Shown here: positions 35,919-45,385 of the stretch, in pieces | Position numbering within the stretch: position 1 is the first letter of the stretch | Layout of the letters: every line of letters begins with the position of its first letter | NCBI RefSeq assembly: GCF_021109255.1 | Contig: NZ_JAJODG010000001.1 | Source: Merdimmobilis hominis | GTDB taxonomy: Bacteria > Bacillota > Clostridia > Oscillospirales > Ruminococcaceae | Length of the DNA stretch: 64,000 bases | Reading direction: 5' to 3' (one strand) | The notes under the pieces: generated by a model | What the model saw: only the letters and a program-made list of their open reading frames with translations | What the model was told of the DNA's origin: nothing | The model's database searches: none | Program-made: the position numbers and the translations under genes

Positions 35919-37028
35919 ATGCAGGTCAATGAAAAACGCCTTTTGGATAGGCTGCTGGAGATGATCGCCATCGACAGCGTATCCTATGAAGAGAAGCCCA
36001 TGTCGGATTTTTTGGAAACCTACTTTAAAAATAAGGGGCTGGAGGTCTACCGGGACCAGGCCGGTGAAAAATTCGGCGGCAACGGCAGCAACATCTTGGT
36101 CCACATCCCCGGCACTATGGAAGGGGAGGCGATCTGCTTCAATGCCCACCAAGATACGGTGGAACCCGGCCGCGGCATTAAGCCGGTGGTCAAAGACGGC
36201 TACCTGGTCTCCAGCGGGGACACCATTTTGGCCGCTGACGACAAAGCTGGCATCGCCACCATTATGGAGGCTTACGACTACGTCAAGGAAAACAACATCC
36301 CCCACCGGGAGATGTACTTCCTCTTTACCATTTGTGAAGAGCTGAACATGATGGGCATTAAAAACTTTGATTTCTCTAAACTGCCCACGAAAAATATCTA
36401 CGTCATCGATTCTGCCGGCTCCCCTGGTGTCATGACCATGAAGAACCCCGCTAAGGTGGGGATAGTGGCCACCTTCACCGGCAAAAAGGCCCATGCGGGC
36501 ATCGAGCCGGAAAAAGGCGTCAACGCTTGCTGCGCCATGGCCAAAGCCATCGCCGGGGTGCACTTCGGTCGGATCGACCCGGAGACCACCTCCAATGTGG
36601 GCCGGGTGGAAGGCGGCGGACAGACCAATGTGGTCTCGGACAGCGCTTTCTTTACTGCGGAAATCCGCTCCCACAGCGCCGAAACCCTGGAGGCGGAGAT
36701 TGAGAAGGTCCGCAAATCCTGTGAGGAGGCCGCCGCTGCATTCGGCGCCCAGGTGGATGTCCAGGTCAGCTACGACTACCCCACCAAGAAGCTGGACCCG
36801 GAATCTTTTGTGTACAAACAGTGCTATGCCGCTTATGTGAAAGAGGGGATCACCCCCAAACAGATCATCGGCGGAGGCGGCGGAGATTCCAATATCATGG
36901 CGGGACATGGCTATATGGCCTGTGGACTGGCCTGCGGCATGACCGACGTCCACAGCTCCAAAGAGAAGCTGAACTTGGCGGAGTTTGCCCAGACGGTGCG
37001 GATTGTCGTCACCTTGATGACCGAATAA
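35919..37028 (+). CDS. M20-family peptidase, tripeptidase T-like
   Basis: A 369-residue zinc aminopeptidase fold. Metal/catalytic motifs are FNAHQDTVEP, the active-site aspartate segment ILAADDKAGIA, and FTICEELNMMG with the catalytic Glu; the final metal-site region is MACGLACGMTDVHSSKE. This set is that of PepT-like (M20B) enzymes. ATG 35919 follows GGAGGAAAGGAGCTTTT. It has its own promoter and terminator. Likely a cytoplasmic peptidase. Confidence 0.9.
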   Translation: MQVNEKRLLDRLLEMIAIDSVSYEEKPMSDFLETYFKNKGLEVYRDQAGEKFGGNGSNILVHIPGTMEGEAICFNAHQDTVEPGRGIKPVVKDGYLVSSGDTILAADDKAGIATIMEAYDYVKENNIPHREMYFLFTICEELNMMGIKNFDFSKLPTKNIYVIDSAGSPGVMTMKNPAKVGIVATFTGKKAHAGIEPEKGVNACCAMAKAIAGVHFGRIDPETTSNVGRVEGGGQTNVVSDSAFFTAEIRSHSAETLEAEIEKVRKSCEEAAAAFGAQVDVQVSYDYPTKKLDPESFVYKQCYAAYVKEGITPKQIIGGGGGDSNIMAGHGYMACGLACGMTDVHSSKEKLNLAEFAQTVRIVVTLMTE

Positions 37029-37042
37029 AAACACTGCTTCTG

Positions 37043-37072
37043 AAAGGGGCCGGGGAAAGACCGGCCCCTTTT
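37043..37072 (+). terminator. Terminator after the peptidase T-like gene
   Basis: AAAGGGGCCGG/CCGGCCCCTTTT, 14 bases after the stop. Confidence 0.9.
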
Positions 37073-37097
37073 ATCTGCCTTGTGAGGCGAAGAAAGG

Positions 37098-37580
37098 ATG
37101 GATGAGATGCTGGAGCTGGAAATCCCCGGCTGGGGAGAGGCGGCCATTGAAAACCTGGTGCTGGATTACAACGGGACCATTGCGCTGGATGGGGAACTCT
37201 TGCCCGGCGCGGCGGAGAGGATTGAAAGAATAGCAGCCCAGGGGATCCAGGTGTTTGTAATCACCGCCGACACCAACGGCACTGTCAAGGCCCAGTGCGC
37301 CGGGCTCCCATTGGAGGTGCTGGTATACGGCGGTGGAGCGGTAGCCAAGGAGAAGCTCCGCCTGGTGGAGCGGCTGGGCCGGGAGTCCACCATGGCCATC
37401 GGCAACGGGAATAACGACCGGGAGATGCTGGAAGGAGCGGGAATCTCCGTGGCAGTTCTGGGCAAAGAGGGGTGCTCTGCCAAAACGTTGGCTGTGGCGG
37501 ATATCCTGGTGCCGTCCATTGAGGACGGCCTGGACCTATTGCTGAAACCCCACCGGCTCAAGGCTACCCTGCGGGGGTAA
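37098..37580 (+). CDS. Soluble P-type-ATPase-like HAD phosphatase
   Basis: A 160-residue HAD-fold protein without membrane or cap domains. Motif I is VLDYNGTIALDG, in which the second Asp of the usual DxDGT is Asn, motif II is VITADTNGTV and motif IV is GNGNNDREML. This is the pattern of the soluble P-type-ATPase-like group (COG4087-like). Real substrates are not known. The start is either ATG 37098 or ATG 37107; AAAGG favours the latter. It lies between two terminators, so it is expressed on its own. Confidence 0.8.
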   Translation: MDEMLELEIPGWGEAAIENLVLDYNGTIALDGELLPGAAERIERIAAQGIQVFVITADTNGTVKAQCAGLPLEVLVYGGGAVAKEKLRLVERLGRESTMAIGNGNNDREMLEGAGISVAVLGKEGCSAKTLAVADILVPSIEDGLDLLLKPHRLKATLRG

Positions 37581-37670
37581 GAAGGGGAGATCATCTCTCC
37601 TGGGTAAAACGCGGAAAAGGGCCACGGGATCACAGGTGATACCTTCTATATTGGGCCATACAGACAAAGA

Positions 37671-37710
37671 AAAAACTCCCCTTGGAAACTGTCTTCCAAG
37701 GGGAGTTTTT
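37671..37710. terminator. Bidirectional terminator
   Basis: AAAAACTCCCCTTGGAA/TTCCAAGGGGAGTTTTT stem between the HAD gene and the convergent trkH. Confidence 0.92.
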
Positions 37711-37717
37711 GGTGTGG

Positions 37718-39229
37718 TTACAGGTCGATGTTGCTGGTGGCTTCCCGGTAGCTGCCGGCGATCTCCGCTGTTTTTTGTTTCTGGCGCCACACCGAGGGGG
37801 CGAACAGAAACAAAATGGGGAAGATCTCCAGCCGGCCGATGAGCATATCGGCGGTGAGCACCAACTTGCTGAAATCGGAAAACTGGGAGAAGTTGCCTAC
37901 CGGGCCGACAATATCCAGCCCCGGGCCGATGTTATTGAGGCAGGAGGCCACGGCGCTGATAGTGGTGGTCATGGAAAAATTGTCCACTGAGATGAACAAC
38001 ATGGAAAACCCGAAAATCAGGAAATAGCAGATCATGTAGACATCCACACTGCGGATGACCTGGTCATCCAGCACCTTGCCGTCCATTTTGGCCACTTTGA
38101 CGGTGCGGGGGGAGAGGAGGGAACGGATGTCCCGGGCGGCGGATTTGATCAATATCAGGAGCCGGGCCACTTTGATGCCTCCTCCAGTGGAGCCCGCCGA
38201 CGCCCCAATGAACATCAAAAGCAGGAGGATCAGCCGGGAGAACTCCGGCCACAGGTCAAAGTTAGCAGTGGCATAGCCAGTGGTGGTCATCACGGAGGAG
38301 ACCTGGAAGGCCGCATGGTGCAGGGCGTCCCGGAAGCTGCCGCCATAGGTGGGCAGGATATTCCAGGTGATGGCGGCGATGGAGGCGAACATGATGCCGA
38401 AGTACAGCCGCAGTTCCTCATTGTGCAGGGCCTGGGAATACTCTTTGATCAGCAGGAAATAGAAGATGTTGAAGTTGACCCCAAATAAAGCCATAAACAC
38501 GGTGATCACCGATTGGAGGTAGTAGCTGTCATAAGCGGCAAGGGAGGCGTTTTTGATGCCAAAACCTCCAGTGCCCGCGGTGCCAAAGGAGTGTAGCACA
38601 CTGTCAAACAACGGCATTCCCCCTAAGAGGAGAAGGATAATTTCCACAATGGTCATGACGATATAGATGCTGTAGAGGATTTTAGCCGACTGGTGCATCC
38701 GGGGAACCAGCTTGCCCACCACGGGGCCGGGGCTTTCCGCCTTTAAGATGTGGATGGTGGAGCCCTCCCCCTTTGCCATGGGAACGATGGCCAGCAGGAA
38801 GACTAGAACCCCCATGCCGCCCACCCAGTGGGTGAAGCTGCGCCAGTAGAGGAGGCCCATGGGGAGGATCTCCACATCGGTCAGGATGGTGGACCCAGTG
38901 GTAGTGAAGCCGGAGACGATTTCAAAGAATGCGTCCACAAAGTGAGGGATATACCCGCTGATATAGAAGGGCAGGCAACCGAACAGGGACATGAGAATCC
39001 AGGCGAGGGCGACTACCACAAAACCTTCCCGGGCATAGATTGCCTTTTTGCGGGGTTTGAAAAGGGCTAAAAGCCCGGCGGCCATCAACATGATGCAGAT
39101 GGCGGCAATGAAGGCGCTGACCGAGGAACCCTCTCCTTGAAAATAGGAGATGGCGGCCGCTGGCAGCATAAACAGGCATTCAATGCCCAGCAAGCGGCTG
39201 AGGACATATGCGATCATTCGATAATTCAT
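37718..39229 (-). CDS. trkH: TrkH-family potassium uptake channel subunit
   Basis: A 503-residue integral membrane protein with the fourfold M1-P-M2 repeat of TrkH/KtrB. Selectivity segments are visible (VSGFTTTGSTIL; FGTAGTGGFG; VMTTTGYATANF; and the fourth near ASCLNNIGPGLD). It imports K+ with the regulatory subunit encoded just upstream (trkA, 14 bases away). The order trkA-trkH on one transcript implies co-expression. Confidence 0.95.
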   Translation of the reverse strand: MNYRMIAYVLSRLLGIECLFMLPAAAISYFQGEGSSVSAFIAAICIMLMAAGLLALFKPRKKAIYAREGFVVVALAWILMSLFGCLPFYISGYIPHFVDAFFEIVSGFTTTGSTILTDVEILPMGLLYWRSFTHWVGGMGVLVFLLAIVPMAKGEGSTIHILKAESPGPVVGKLVPRMHQSAKILYSIYIVMTIVEIILLLLGGMPLFDSVLHSFGTAGTGGFGIKNASLAAYDSYYLQSVITVFMALFGVNFNIFYFLLIKEYSQALHNEELRLYFGIMFASIAAITWNILPTYGGSFRDALHHAAFQVSSVMTTTGYATANFDLWPEFSRLILLLLMFIGASAGSTGGGIKVARLLILIKSAARDIRSLLSPRTVKVAKMDGKVLDDQVIRSVDVYMICYFLIFGFSMLFISVDNFSMTTTISAVASCLNNIGPGLDIVGPVGNFSQFSDFSKLVLTADMLIGRLEIFPILFLFAPSVWRQKQKTAEIAGSYREATSNIDL

Positions 39230-39243
39230 CCTTTTATCCCCCG

Positions 39244-40605
39244 CTAGTCCTCAAAAATGTCGTTGATGTCGCCGATGACCCGGTCCGCGGTGGTGACTAC
39301 GATGATGTGGTCGCCCTTTTGGAAATGGTCGCTGCCCTTGGGGATGATCAGTTTGCCGGGGCGGCTGATGCAGGCCACCAAAATCCCTTTCTTCAGGGAG
39401 ATCTCTGCCAGGGACTCCCCCAGGTGGCGGGTGCATCCGGTGACAAGGAACTCCAATGCCTCTACCTGGTCATTGGCGATGCGGTGCAGGGTGAGGGCGG
39501 AAGAACCAGTGGTGTTCTCCATGGCCCGCACATACCGGACAATCTCGTTGGCGGTGAGGGACTTGGGGCTGATGACGCTGTCAATCCCCATGTCTTTAAA
39601 GACCCCCACATACTCTAACCGGTTGACCTTGGTGATGGCCTTGGGAACTCCCAGGTGGTGGGCGTACATGGAGATGATCAAATTCTCCTCATCGATGTTG
39701 GTCAGGGTGACGATGGCGTCGACCTCCTCCAGCCCCTCGGAGTGAAGAAGGGTCTGCTGGCTGCCGTCCCCGCAGATGATCTGGGCTTTGGGGAGAAGGT
39801 CCGCCAATTTGAGGCAGGTGGCCCGGTCCCGCTCTACAATTTTTACCCGGATCCCCGCGTGGAGCAACATGATAGCCAAATAAATGGCAATGCGGCTGCC
39901 GCCTACGATGATGACGCTCTTGGTTTTTTGAGGGATGATCCCCAAGTTTTTGATCAGGTCCGCCAGCAGGTTGGTGGCGGCAGTGACATAGATTTTATCA
40001 CCGGCCTGTAGGACAAAAGCGCCGGTGGGGATGGTGACCTCCCCGCCCCGTTCCACAGCGCAGACCAGAACCTGGACTTTGACAGTCTCATATAGCTCGC
40101 TCAGGGGTTTGCCATGGAGCTTGCTTTTGTCCGAGATGCGCAGTTCCACAATCTCCACTTTGCCACCGGCAAAGGAGTCCCGCTTGATAAAGGTTGGGAA
40201 CTGGAGGATGCGGAAAATCTCACGGGCGGAGGTGCGCTCCGGGTTGATAGTCATGGAAAGGCCCAGCTCTTCTTTCAAAAAGATCAACTGCTCCGCATAC
40301 TCCGGGTTGCGGACCCGGGCGATGGTGTGCGGGGCGCCTAATTTTTTGGCAAGAATGCAGCACAGAAGGTTGATCTCATCGGCGCTGGTGGCGGCGATGA
40401 CCAGATCGCTGGAGCCCACGTTGGCTTCCTTCTGCACCGTCAGACTGGCACCGTTCCCTTGGACGGCCATGATGTCATAGAGTTCCATGGAATTGGTGAG
40501 CACTTCGGCGTTGTTGTCGATCACGGTGATGTCATGTCCTTCTTTGGAAAGCTGCTGGGTTAAGGCGGCACCGACTTTGCCGTCCCCCACAATGACGATG
40601 TTCAT
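39244..40605 (-). CDS. trkA: TrkA, NAD-binding regulatory subunit of K+ uptake
   Basis: A 453-residue cytoplasmic protein with two RCK halves, each a Rossmann TrkA-N domain (MNIVIVGDGKVGAALTQQLS; SVIIVGGSRIAIYLAIMLL) and a TrkA-C ligand domain. It gates TrkH in response to nucleotides. ATG 40605 is used because the protein then begins at the first Rossmann strand and AAAGGGATCC precedes it. It is the first gene of the trkA-trkH operon. Confidence 0.96.
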   Translation of the reverse strand: MNIVIVGDGKVGAALTQQLSKEGHDITVIDNNAEVLTNSMELYDIMAVQGNGASLTVQKEANVGSSDLVIAATSADEINLLCCILAKKLGAPHTIARVRNPEYAEQLIFLKEELGLSMTINPERTSAREIFRILQFPTFIKRDSFAGGKVEIVELRISDKSKLHGKPLSELYETVKVQVLVCAVERGGEVTIPTGAFVLQAGDKIYVTAATNLLADLIKNLGIIPQKTKSVIIVGGSRIAIYLAIMLLHAGIRVKIVERDRATCLKLADLLPKAQIICGDGSQQTLLHSEGLEEVDAIVTLTNIDEENLIISMYAHHLGVPKAITKVNRLEYVGVFKDMGIDSVISPKSLTANEIVRYVRAMENTTGSSALTLHRIANDQVEALEFLVTGCTRHLGESLAEISLKKGILVACISRPGKLIIPKGSDHFQKGDHIIVVTTADRVIGDINDIFED

Positions 40606-40721
40606 GGTTCGGATCCCTTTCTGCAATAAAATTATAGATGGATCTTTACAGGGTTTTAATGGAAATTGATGATTTTGGGGTAAAATTGGGGTATTCCTTT
40701 ATGCGTTCTTAATCTATGACC

Positions 40722-40749
40722 AGTATAGCATTATTCTGGCAACTGACAA
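40722..40749 (-). promoter_or_regulatory. Promoter of trkA-trkH
   Basis: Minus strand TTGTCA (40744-40749), 16 bases, TATACT (40722-40727) with an extended TGC just before it. Confidence 0.65.
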
Positions 40750-40882
40750 GAAGAAATTCGAAAAAAATTCAGAAAAAATACGAAAATGCCACACATCTTA
40801 GGGAATTTAATAAAAAACAAGATTCTACTATGGAATATTTGTAGATTTTTAGCGGGAGTATCTGCGGGAATGGGCAAAGCGG

Positions 40883-40912
40883 TTGACAGCCTACCCAAGG
40901 GCAGATTATGAT
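40883..40912 (+). promoter_or_regulatory. Promoter of the CPG2-like peptidase
   Basis: TTGACA (40883-40888), 18 bases, TATGAT (40907-40912). Confidence 0.65.
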
Positions 40913-40971
40913 TAGATCAAGCATCCCAAAGAATGGAAACCCGCAGTTTGAGAGAAAGAGAGAAAAATACC

Positions 40972-42144
40972 ATGGACAAACGACTGGAAGCCATAAAAGC
41001 ATATGTGCAGAGCCATCGGGATGAAATGATCGCCCTGTGGCGGGACCTGGTCAACCTGGAGGGCAACGCCCCTGAAGTGGAGAACTTGGACAAGGTTGCC
41101 CAGCGCCTGAAAGAAGAGTTTGAGAAGACCGGCATGGACTGCCGCCTGGCGGATGTCGGGCCCAATGCTGGAAAATACCTGGTGGGGACCATTGGAGCGG
41201 ACCGCCCCGGCAAGCCGGTGATCTTCTCCGGGCACTTTGACACAGTGTTTGCCAAAGGCACCTTTGGGGCGAACCCTTTCCGTATCGAGGACGGCAAAGC
41301 TTACGGTCCCGGCGCTTTGGACATGAAGGGCGGCATCGTCATCTCCCTATATGTGATCAAAGCGTTGGAGAGCATCGGGTTCAACGAACACCCCATCAAG
41401 GTGATTTATGTCTCGGATGAGGAGATTGGCCACCGGAACTCCAGCGGGTCGGACCTCTACCTGAAGGAGGGGGAGGGCGGCATCTGCGCCTTTAATATGG
41501 AGACCGGTTTGGTGGACGGCCGCCTTTGTGTGGGAAGAAAGGCGGCGGTGTTCGGCCACTGTGTGGTCACCGGCGTGGAATCCCACGCGGGCAATGACTT
41601 CCCCAGCGGCCGCAACGCCATCGAGGAGATGGCCTATAAAATCATTGATTTGCAGAAGCTGACCGATCTTGACAAAGGCAGTACTGTCACATGCAGCGTC
41701 ATCCAGGGCGGCACGGTGCAAAACGCCATCCCCGGCCGCTGTGAGATGAAGATCGACATGCGGTTCGAGAAGATGGCGGAGATGAACCGCGTCATGGAGG
41801 CGGCGAAGGAGATCTGTGCCCAAACCCATGTGGAGGGCACTTCTACCCAGTTGGAACTGCGGGTCACTATGCCGGTGTTTGAAGTGACCGACGCGGGGAT
41901 GAACTTCTACAATATGGTTCACGATGTGGCGCTGGAAAACGGATTTGGAGAAGTGGGGTACACCACTTTGGGCGGCGGTTCCGACGCCTCCTACCTGACC
42001 ATGGCGGGAACCCCCAGCATCTGCTCCTTTGGGGTACAGGGCCAGTGGAACCACACCGACCGGGAGTATGCGGTGGTGGAGAGCCTTTTCACCCGCACTG
42101 AGATGATCGCGGCGGTGATCCTCAACCTGGGCCGGCTAAAATAA
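40972..42144 (+). CDS. M20-family metallopeptidase, glutamate carboxypeptidase (CPG2)-like
   Basis: A 390-residue enzyme of the ArgE/DapE/CPG2 group. Zinc ligands lie in FSGHFDTVFAKGTF, AYGPGALDMKGGI, and VSDEEIGHRNSSGSD with the catalytic Glu pair; the dimerisation domain starts near residue 180 (GVESHAGNDFPSGRNAIEEM). ATG 40972 is preferred over the in-frame 40933 because the family N-terminus starts here, although the ribosome binding site (GAGAAAGAGAG) is weak. It is monocistronic. Confidence 0.9.
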   Translation: MDKRLEAIKAYVQSHRDEMIALWRDLVNLEGNAPEVENLDKVAQRLKEEFEKTGMDCRLADVGPNAGKYLVGTIGADRPGKPVIFSGHFDTVFAKGTFGANPFRIEDGKAYGPGALDMKGGIVISLYVIKALESIGFNEHPIKVIYVSDEEIGHRNSSGSDLYLKEGEGGICAFNMETGLVDGRLCVGRKAAVFGHCVVTGVESHAGNDFPSGRNAIEEMAYKIIDLQKLTDLDKGSTVTCSVIQGGTVQNAIPGRCEMKIDMRFEKMAEMNRVMEAAKEICAQTHVEGTSTQLELRVTMPVFEVTDAGMNFYNMVHDVALENGFGEVGYTTLGGGSDASYLTMAGTPSICSFGVQGQWNHTDREYAVVESLFTRTEMIAAVILNLGRLK

Positions 42145-42166
42145 CCATTTAAAGCGTATGTTGAAG

Positions 42167-42206
42167 AAAACCACCCCAGTGGCATTGCCACTGGGGTGGT
42201 TTTTTC
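42167..42206. terminator. Bidirectional terminator
   Basis: AAAACCACCCCAGTGGCA/TGCCACTGGGGTGGTTTT, a near-perfect stem with T-runs on both sides. Confidence 0.92.
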
Positions 42207-42284
42207 TGGATTTTACACGTGGTGTGCGGCGGGAATATAAGGAATGCAGACCGTTTGTAGCCCTTTTGAGGGACTAGGTAACAT

Positions 42285-43103
42285 CTAACGGGGGAGGCCC
42301 TGTATCATTTGGGCAACGGATTTTCGCTGGAGGACCTGCACCTCCGGATAGAGCAGCTGGTTGTGAGTGGTGACCCGGCCCTGTTCATCCAGCCAGCAGA
42401 GGTTGTAGGAGCTGCGGGAGGTGTAGATGACCTCCGATTGGATATATAGCATCCCAAAGGCGAGGGAATCGGCAGTGTAAAGAGGCTTCCCGGCAAAAAA
42501 ACCGTTGTAGTTGGAATGGGTGTGGCCGGTAAAGATGGCGTGAATATCCGAATTCTCCACCAGGGAGGAGAATTCGGGTGAAACTTCCAAGGCCATAGCA
42601 GGATGTTCGCAAACAGTGGGGTGGTGCATCATCAAAAAGGTGCCCCGAGGTGCAGGGGAGGCAAGCCGTTCTTCCAGCCAGTCCACTTGGGCATCGCTTA
42701 CCGAACCGATGAGCCCTGATTTGGCGGAGTCCAGGACCAGGATGCGAAGGCCATCCAGCACTACTTCCTGGGTAAAATCTTCATCGCCGGGGGAAGGGAT
42801 CCCCAAGAATCCCTCCCGGAAGGCGGCGCGGTGGTCGTGGTTGCCCATAGCGGCAATCACCGGCACACCGGGGAGGTATTTATCAAACAGGCGGCGCAGG
42901 ATGGCGTAATCTCCAGCGTCGCCCTCGTGAACCATATCCCCGGTGTGGAGGACAAAGGCCACTTTACGGGCGGCGAGCTCCTGAAGGCAGCAGGTGAGAT
43001 TCTCCAAGGGATCCCGAACCTCCCGGTGGAGCCTTTTGATGAAGTCGCTGCTGCCAGGGCAATCCAGATGGGTGTCACTGATGTGGGCAAAGGGCATGAG
43101 CAT
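42285..43103 (-). CDS. Calcineurin-like metallophosphoesterase (CpdA-like)
   Basis: A 272-residue class III phosphodiesterase fold. The dinuclear metal-site motifs are in order: AHISDTHLD, LHTGDMVHEGD, AMGNHDHRAAF, MMHHPTVCEHP and FTGHTHSNYNG. The pattern is that of the CpdA/GpdQ group, which acts on cyclic nucleotides or other phosphodiesters; the substrate cannot be told by eye. ATG 43103 follows AAGGAGGAAGTATT. It is the divergent neighbour of the tail gene cluster. Confidence 0.92.
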   Translation of the reverse strand: MLMPFAHISDTHLDCPGSSDFIKRLHREVRDPLENLTCCLQELAARKVAFVLHTGDMVHEGDAGDYAILRRLFDKYLPGVPVIAAMGNHDHRAAFREGFLGIPSPGDEDFTQEVVLDGLRILVLDSAKSGLIGSVSDAQVDWLEERLASPAPRGTFLMMHHPTVCEHPAMALEVSPEFSSLVENSDIHAIFTGHTHSNYNGFFAGKPLYTADSLAFGMLYIQSEVIYTSRSSYNLCWLDEQGRVTTHNQLLYPEVQVLQRKSVAQMIQGLPR

Positions 43104-43194
43104 AATACTTCCTCCTTGATATAGGGCTTATAACAGGACGAATAAGACGGTTGATTGGGTGTTTCATAAGAGTGTGCTCCGGCGGAAAGCTGGA

Positions 43195-43629
43195 GTGGAA
43201 AAGGGGGGAACAACTATCGTACCAGAGATCTTAGATGGGATCGACCAGAGGTTGGAGGCGCTGTACCAGGATGTGCCCCGGCATCGCGGGCCGGTCCAAG
43301 CCGGGGAGAGCCCGCCCTGTTTCTTTGTGGACTGCCCGTCTATACAGGCTGGACGCAAACGGATGGGGGCGCGGGAATTCCTCGCCAAATTCCAGGTGGC
43401 CTTCCTGGCCGGAATGGAATCTGCCGACAGCCTGACAGTTGCCATGAACCTGCTGCGGGAATTGGACCGGCTGGAGACCGCTTCGGGATTGGTGATCCCC
43501 CAAGGGATGATTGCCACAGTGGGAAAAGACCAAGCCACGGTGGGATTTGAAGTCCGATATCGGGAGGCCCCTGTGGCAGAAGAAGCACAGACTATGCAGC
43601 GTGAGACAACGAAAGGAGCGATTCGATGA
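43195..43629 (+). CDS. Contractile-tail terminator-like protein (XkdI position)
   Basis: A protein of about 144 residues (VPEILDGIDQRLEALYQDVP, then GRKRMGAREFLAKFQVAFLA and TVGKDQATVGFEVRYREAPV). The helical start followed by a central beta part, and its place just before the sheath gene, fit the tail terminator/XkdI (DUF6838-like) role that caps the tail. The start is uncertain: GTG 43195 is listed, GTG 43159 and GTG 43174 are possible, none with an ideal binding site. The stop overlaps the sheath start (ATGA). No capsid or head-tail joining gene precedes it. Confidence 0.62.
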   Translation: MEKGGTTIVPEILDGIDQRLEALYQDVPRHRGPVQAGESPPCFFVDCPSIQAGRKRMGAREFLAKFQVAFLAGMESADSLTVAMNLLRELDRLETASGLVIPQGMIATVGKDQATVGFEVRYREAPVAEEAQTMQRETTKGAIR

Positions 43630-44918
43630 GCTTTATCAGCCAAAACAAGATTTTGCCCGGGGTGTATGCCAACTTCACCGCTTCGGGCCTTCACGCCTTC
43701 ACCCCTGGCCAGCGGGGCCGGGTGGCAGTGTTTGGGGTGTTCTCCTGGGGCGAGCCCAAAAAGGTGTTGGAGGTGGAGGATGTGACCCTCACCGCCAAGA
43801 TGGGCTACGCCATGGAGGACAGCGCCATGCTGCCCCTGAAGCTGCTCTTCCAGAATGCCACCAAAGCCTTTGTCTACCGCCTCAATGAGGGGGTACAGGC
43901 CAGCGCCCAGCTGGTAAGCGGCCTAACCGCCAAAGCGAAATGGGGCGGCAGCCGGGGCAACGACCTGTCGGTGGCGGTCAAAGCGGACGGCGAACTGTTT
44001 GAAATCACTACCTACCTGGCGGGCAAAGCGGTGGATGCCCAGATGGTTGCTTCCGCTGGGGACTTTCAAGAAAATGGCTGGATCACCTTGGAGGGCTCCG
44101 GCAGTTTGGGAGAGGCCAGCGTGACCCTCACCGGCGGCGCCGATGGGGAGAACCCGGAAGCAGCAGATTATGAGGCCGCTCTCGCCGCCTATGAGCTCTG
44201 CGACTTCGACGTCATCGTCTACTGCGGGGAGGACACTGGGGTAAAAGCCAAGCTGATCCCCTGGGTGAAGAGCCGCCGGCAGAACGAACAGTTCATCCAG
44301 TGTGTGGTGGTGGATGAGAAAGCCGACCACGAGGGGGTTCTCTCCCTGCGGCAGGGTTTTGTAGATGAAGACGGGGTGGAAATCCCCGCCCGCATGGCTG
44401 CTTGCTGGCTGGCCGGAGCCGCCGCAGGGGCCAAGATGACCGAGAGCAACACCTATAAGGTGGTATCCGGCATGAAGGATGTGAGGCCCCGGTACACCCG
44501 CTTGATGCAGGAGACCGCAGTGCTGGACGGCCAGTGCGTCTTTGATGTGGACGCAGACGGGGTGCGGCTGGTCTATGACATCAACACCCTGACCACCTAC
44601 AACAGCGAGAAGCCCCAATCCCTTCGGAAGAACAAGATCCTGCGGGTGATTGACACCAGCGCCCGGGATGTGGCCGACATACTGAAAAAGGAATTCCTGG
44701 GAAAGGTGGCCAACAGCGAAGAGGGCCGCTCCCGGGTCAAGGGCCGCTTGGCGGAGTACTTCTCCACCTTACAGGACCAGGGCAGCATTGAGAACTTTGA
44801 AGCGGCCAGCGACGTGGAGGTGCTCAAGGGCGCCGACAGCGACGCCATTGTGGTCAACTACGCCATCAGCCCGGTGGACACCGGCGATAAATTCTATCTG
44901 ACTGCGGAGGTGCGATAA
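43626..44918 (+). CDS. Phage tail sheath protein (XkdK-like)
   Basis: Forms the contractile outer sheath of the tail. The 430-residue protein has the phage_sheath_1 layout: SFISQNKILPGVYANF at the N-terminus, RGRVAVFGVFSWGEPKKVLE, the ATPase-unrelated central domain with ARMAACWLAGAAAGAKMTES, and a C-terminal handshake region ending SPVDTGDKFYLTAEVR. Length is typical for the PBSX/tailocin group. Its stop overlaps the tube gene (ATAATG). It is GC-rich like its core-genome surroundings. Confidence 0.92.
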   Translation: MSFISQNKILPGVYANFTASGLHAFTPGQRGRVAVFGVFSWGEPKKVLEVEDVTLTAKMGYAMEDSAMLPLKLLFQNATKAFVYRLNEGVQASAQLVSGLTAKAKWGGSRGNDLSVAVKADGELFEITTYLAGKAVDAQMVASAGDFQENGWITLEGSGSLGEASVTLTGGADGENPEAADYEAALAAYELCDFDVIVYCGEDTGVKAKLIPWVKSRRQNEQFIQCVVVDEKADHEGVLSLRQGFVDEDGVEIPARMAACWLAGAAAGAKMTESNTYKVVSGMKDVRPRYTRLMQETAVLDGQCVFDVDADGVRLVYDINTLTTYNSEKPQSLRKNKILRVIDTSARDVADILKKEFLGKVANSEEGRSRVKGRLAEYFSTLQDQGSIENFEAASDVEVLKGADSDAIVVNYAISPVDTGDKFYLTAEVR

Positions 44919-45385
44919 TGGAATACACTCGTCTGACCGATACGGTCAACGCCCAGGAGGGCCGTGCATATATCACCAAAAACGGCAAGAACCGCCGGTT
45001 GTTTGAACTCTCCAAGCTCAGCGCCAACGTGGAGATCAAAACCAAAACCAAGCAGATGCTGGGTAACCGGGTGGAGCAGACCAAGCCCACCGGCATGAAG
45101 ATCACCGGCAGCTTGACCGCCTACCTGATGACCAGCGACTTTATCGATTACGCCAAATCCTACAAGGAGACCGGCGTTTTGGAGCCCATCACCATCCAGA
45201 CGGTGATGGAGGACCCCCAGTCCACGGTGGGCCGCAGTGAAATCCTCTTGAAAGACGTGGTTCTCTCCAAGGCAGCGCTGGTGAACATCGACGATTCCAC
45301 CGATGACGCCGCCACCTTTGACACCGACTTCACCGCCGGGGATTTTGAAATCCTCAGCCGGTTTGTGGAACCAGAGGTTCGATAG
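44918..45385 (+). CDS. Phage tail tube protein (XkdM-like)
   Basis: Inner tube subunit of 155 residues. The family pattern is visible: TVNAQEGRAYITKNGKNRRL, KTKTKQMLGNRVEQTKPTGM and ITGSLTAYLMTSDFIDYAKS. It is translationally coupled to the sheath gene. A 326-base structured gap follows, which is unusual inside a tail operon. Confidence 0.92.
   Translation: MEYTRLTDTVNAQEGRAYITKNGKNRRLFELSKLSANVEIKTKTKQMLGNRVEQTKPTGMKITGSLTAYLMTSDFIDYAKSYKETGVLEPITIQTVMEDPQSTVGRSEILLKDVVLSKAALVNIDDSTDDAATFDTDFTAGDFEILSRFVEPEVR

Larger units (their letters stand above)
40606..40971. other. Intergenic region between divergent trkA and M20 peptidase
   Basis: 366 bases, AT-rich in the middle (40640-40860). It contains the two divergent promoters listed separately; no gene or long stem was seen. 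Confidence 0.5.
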
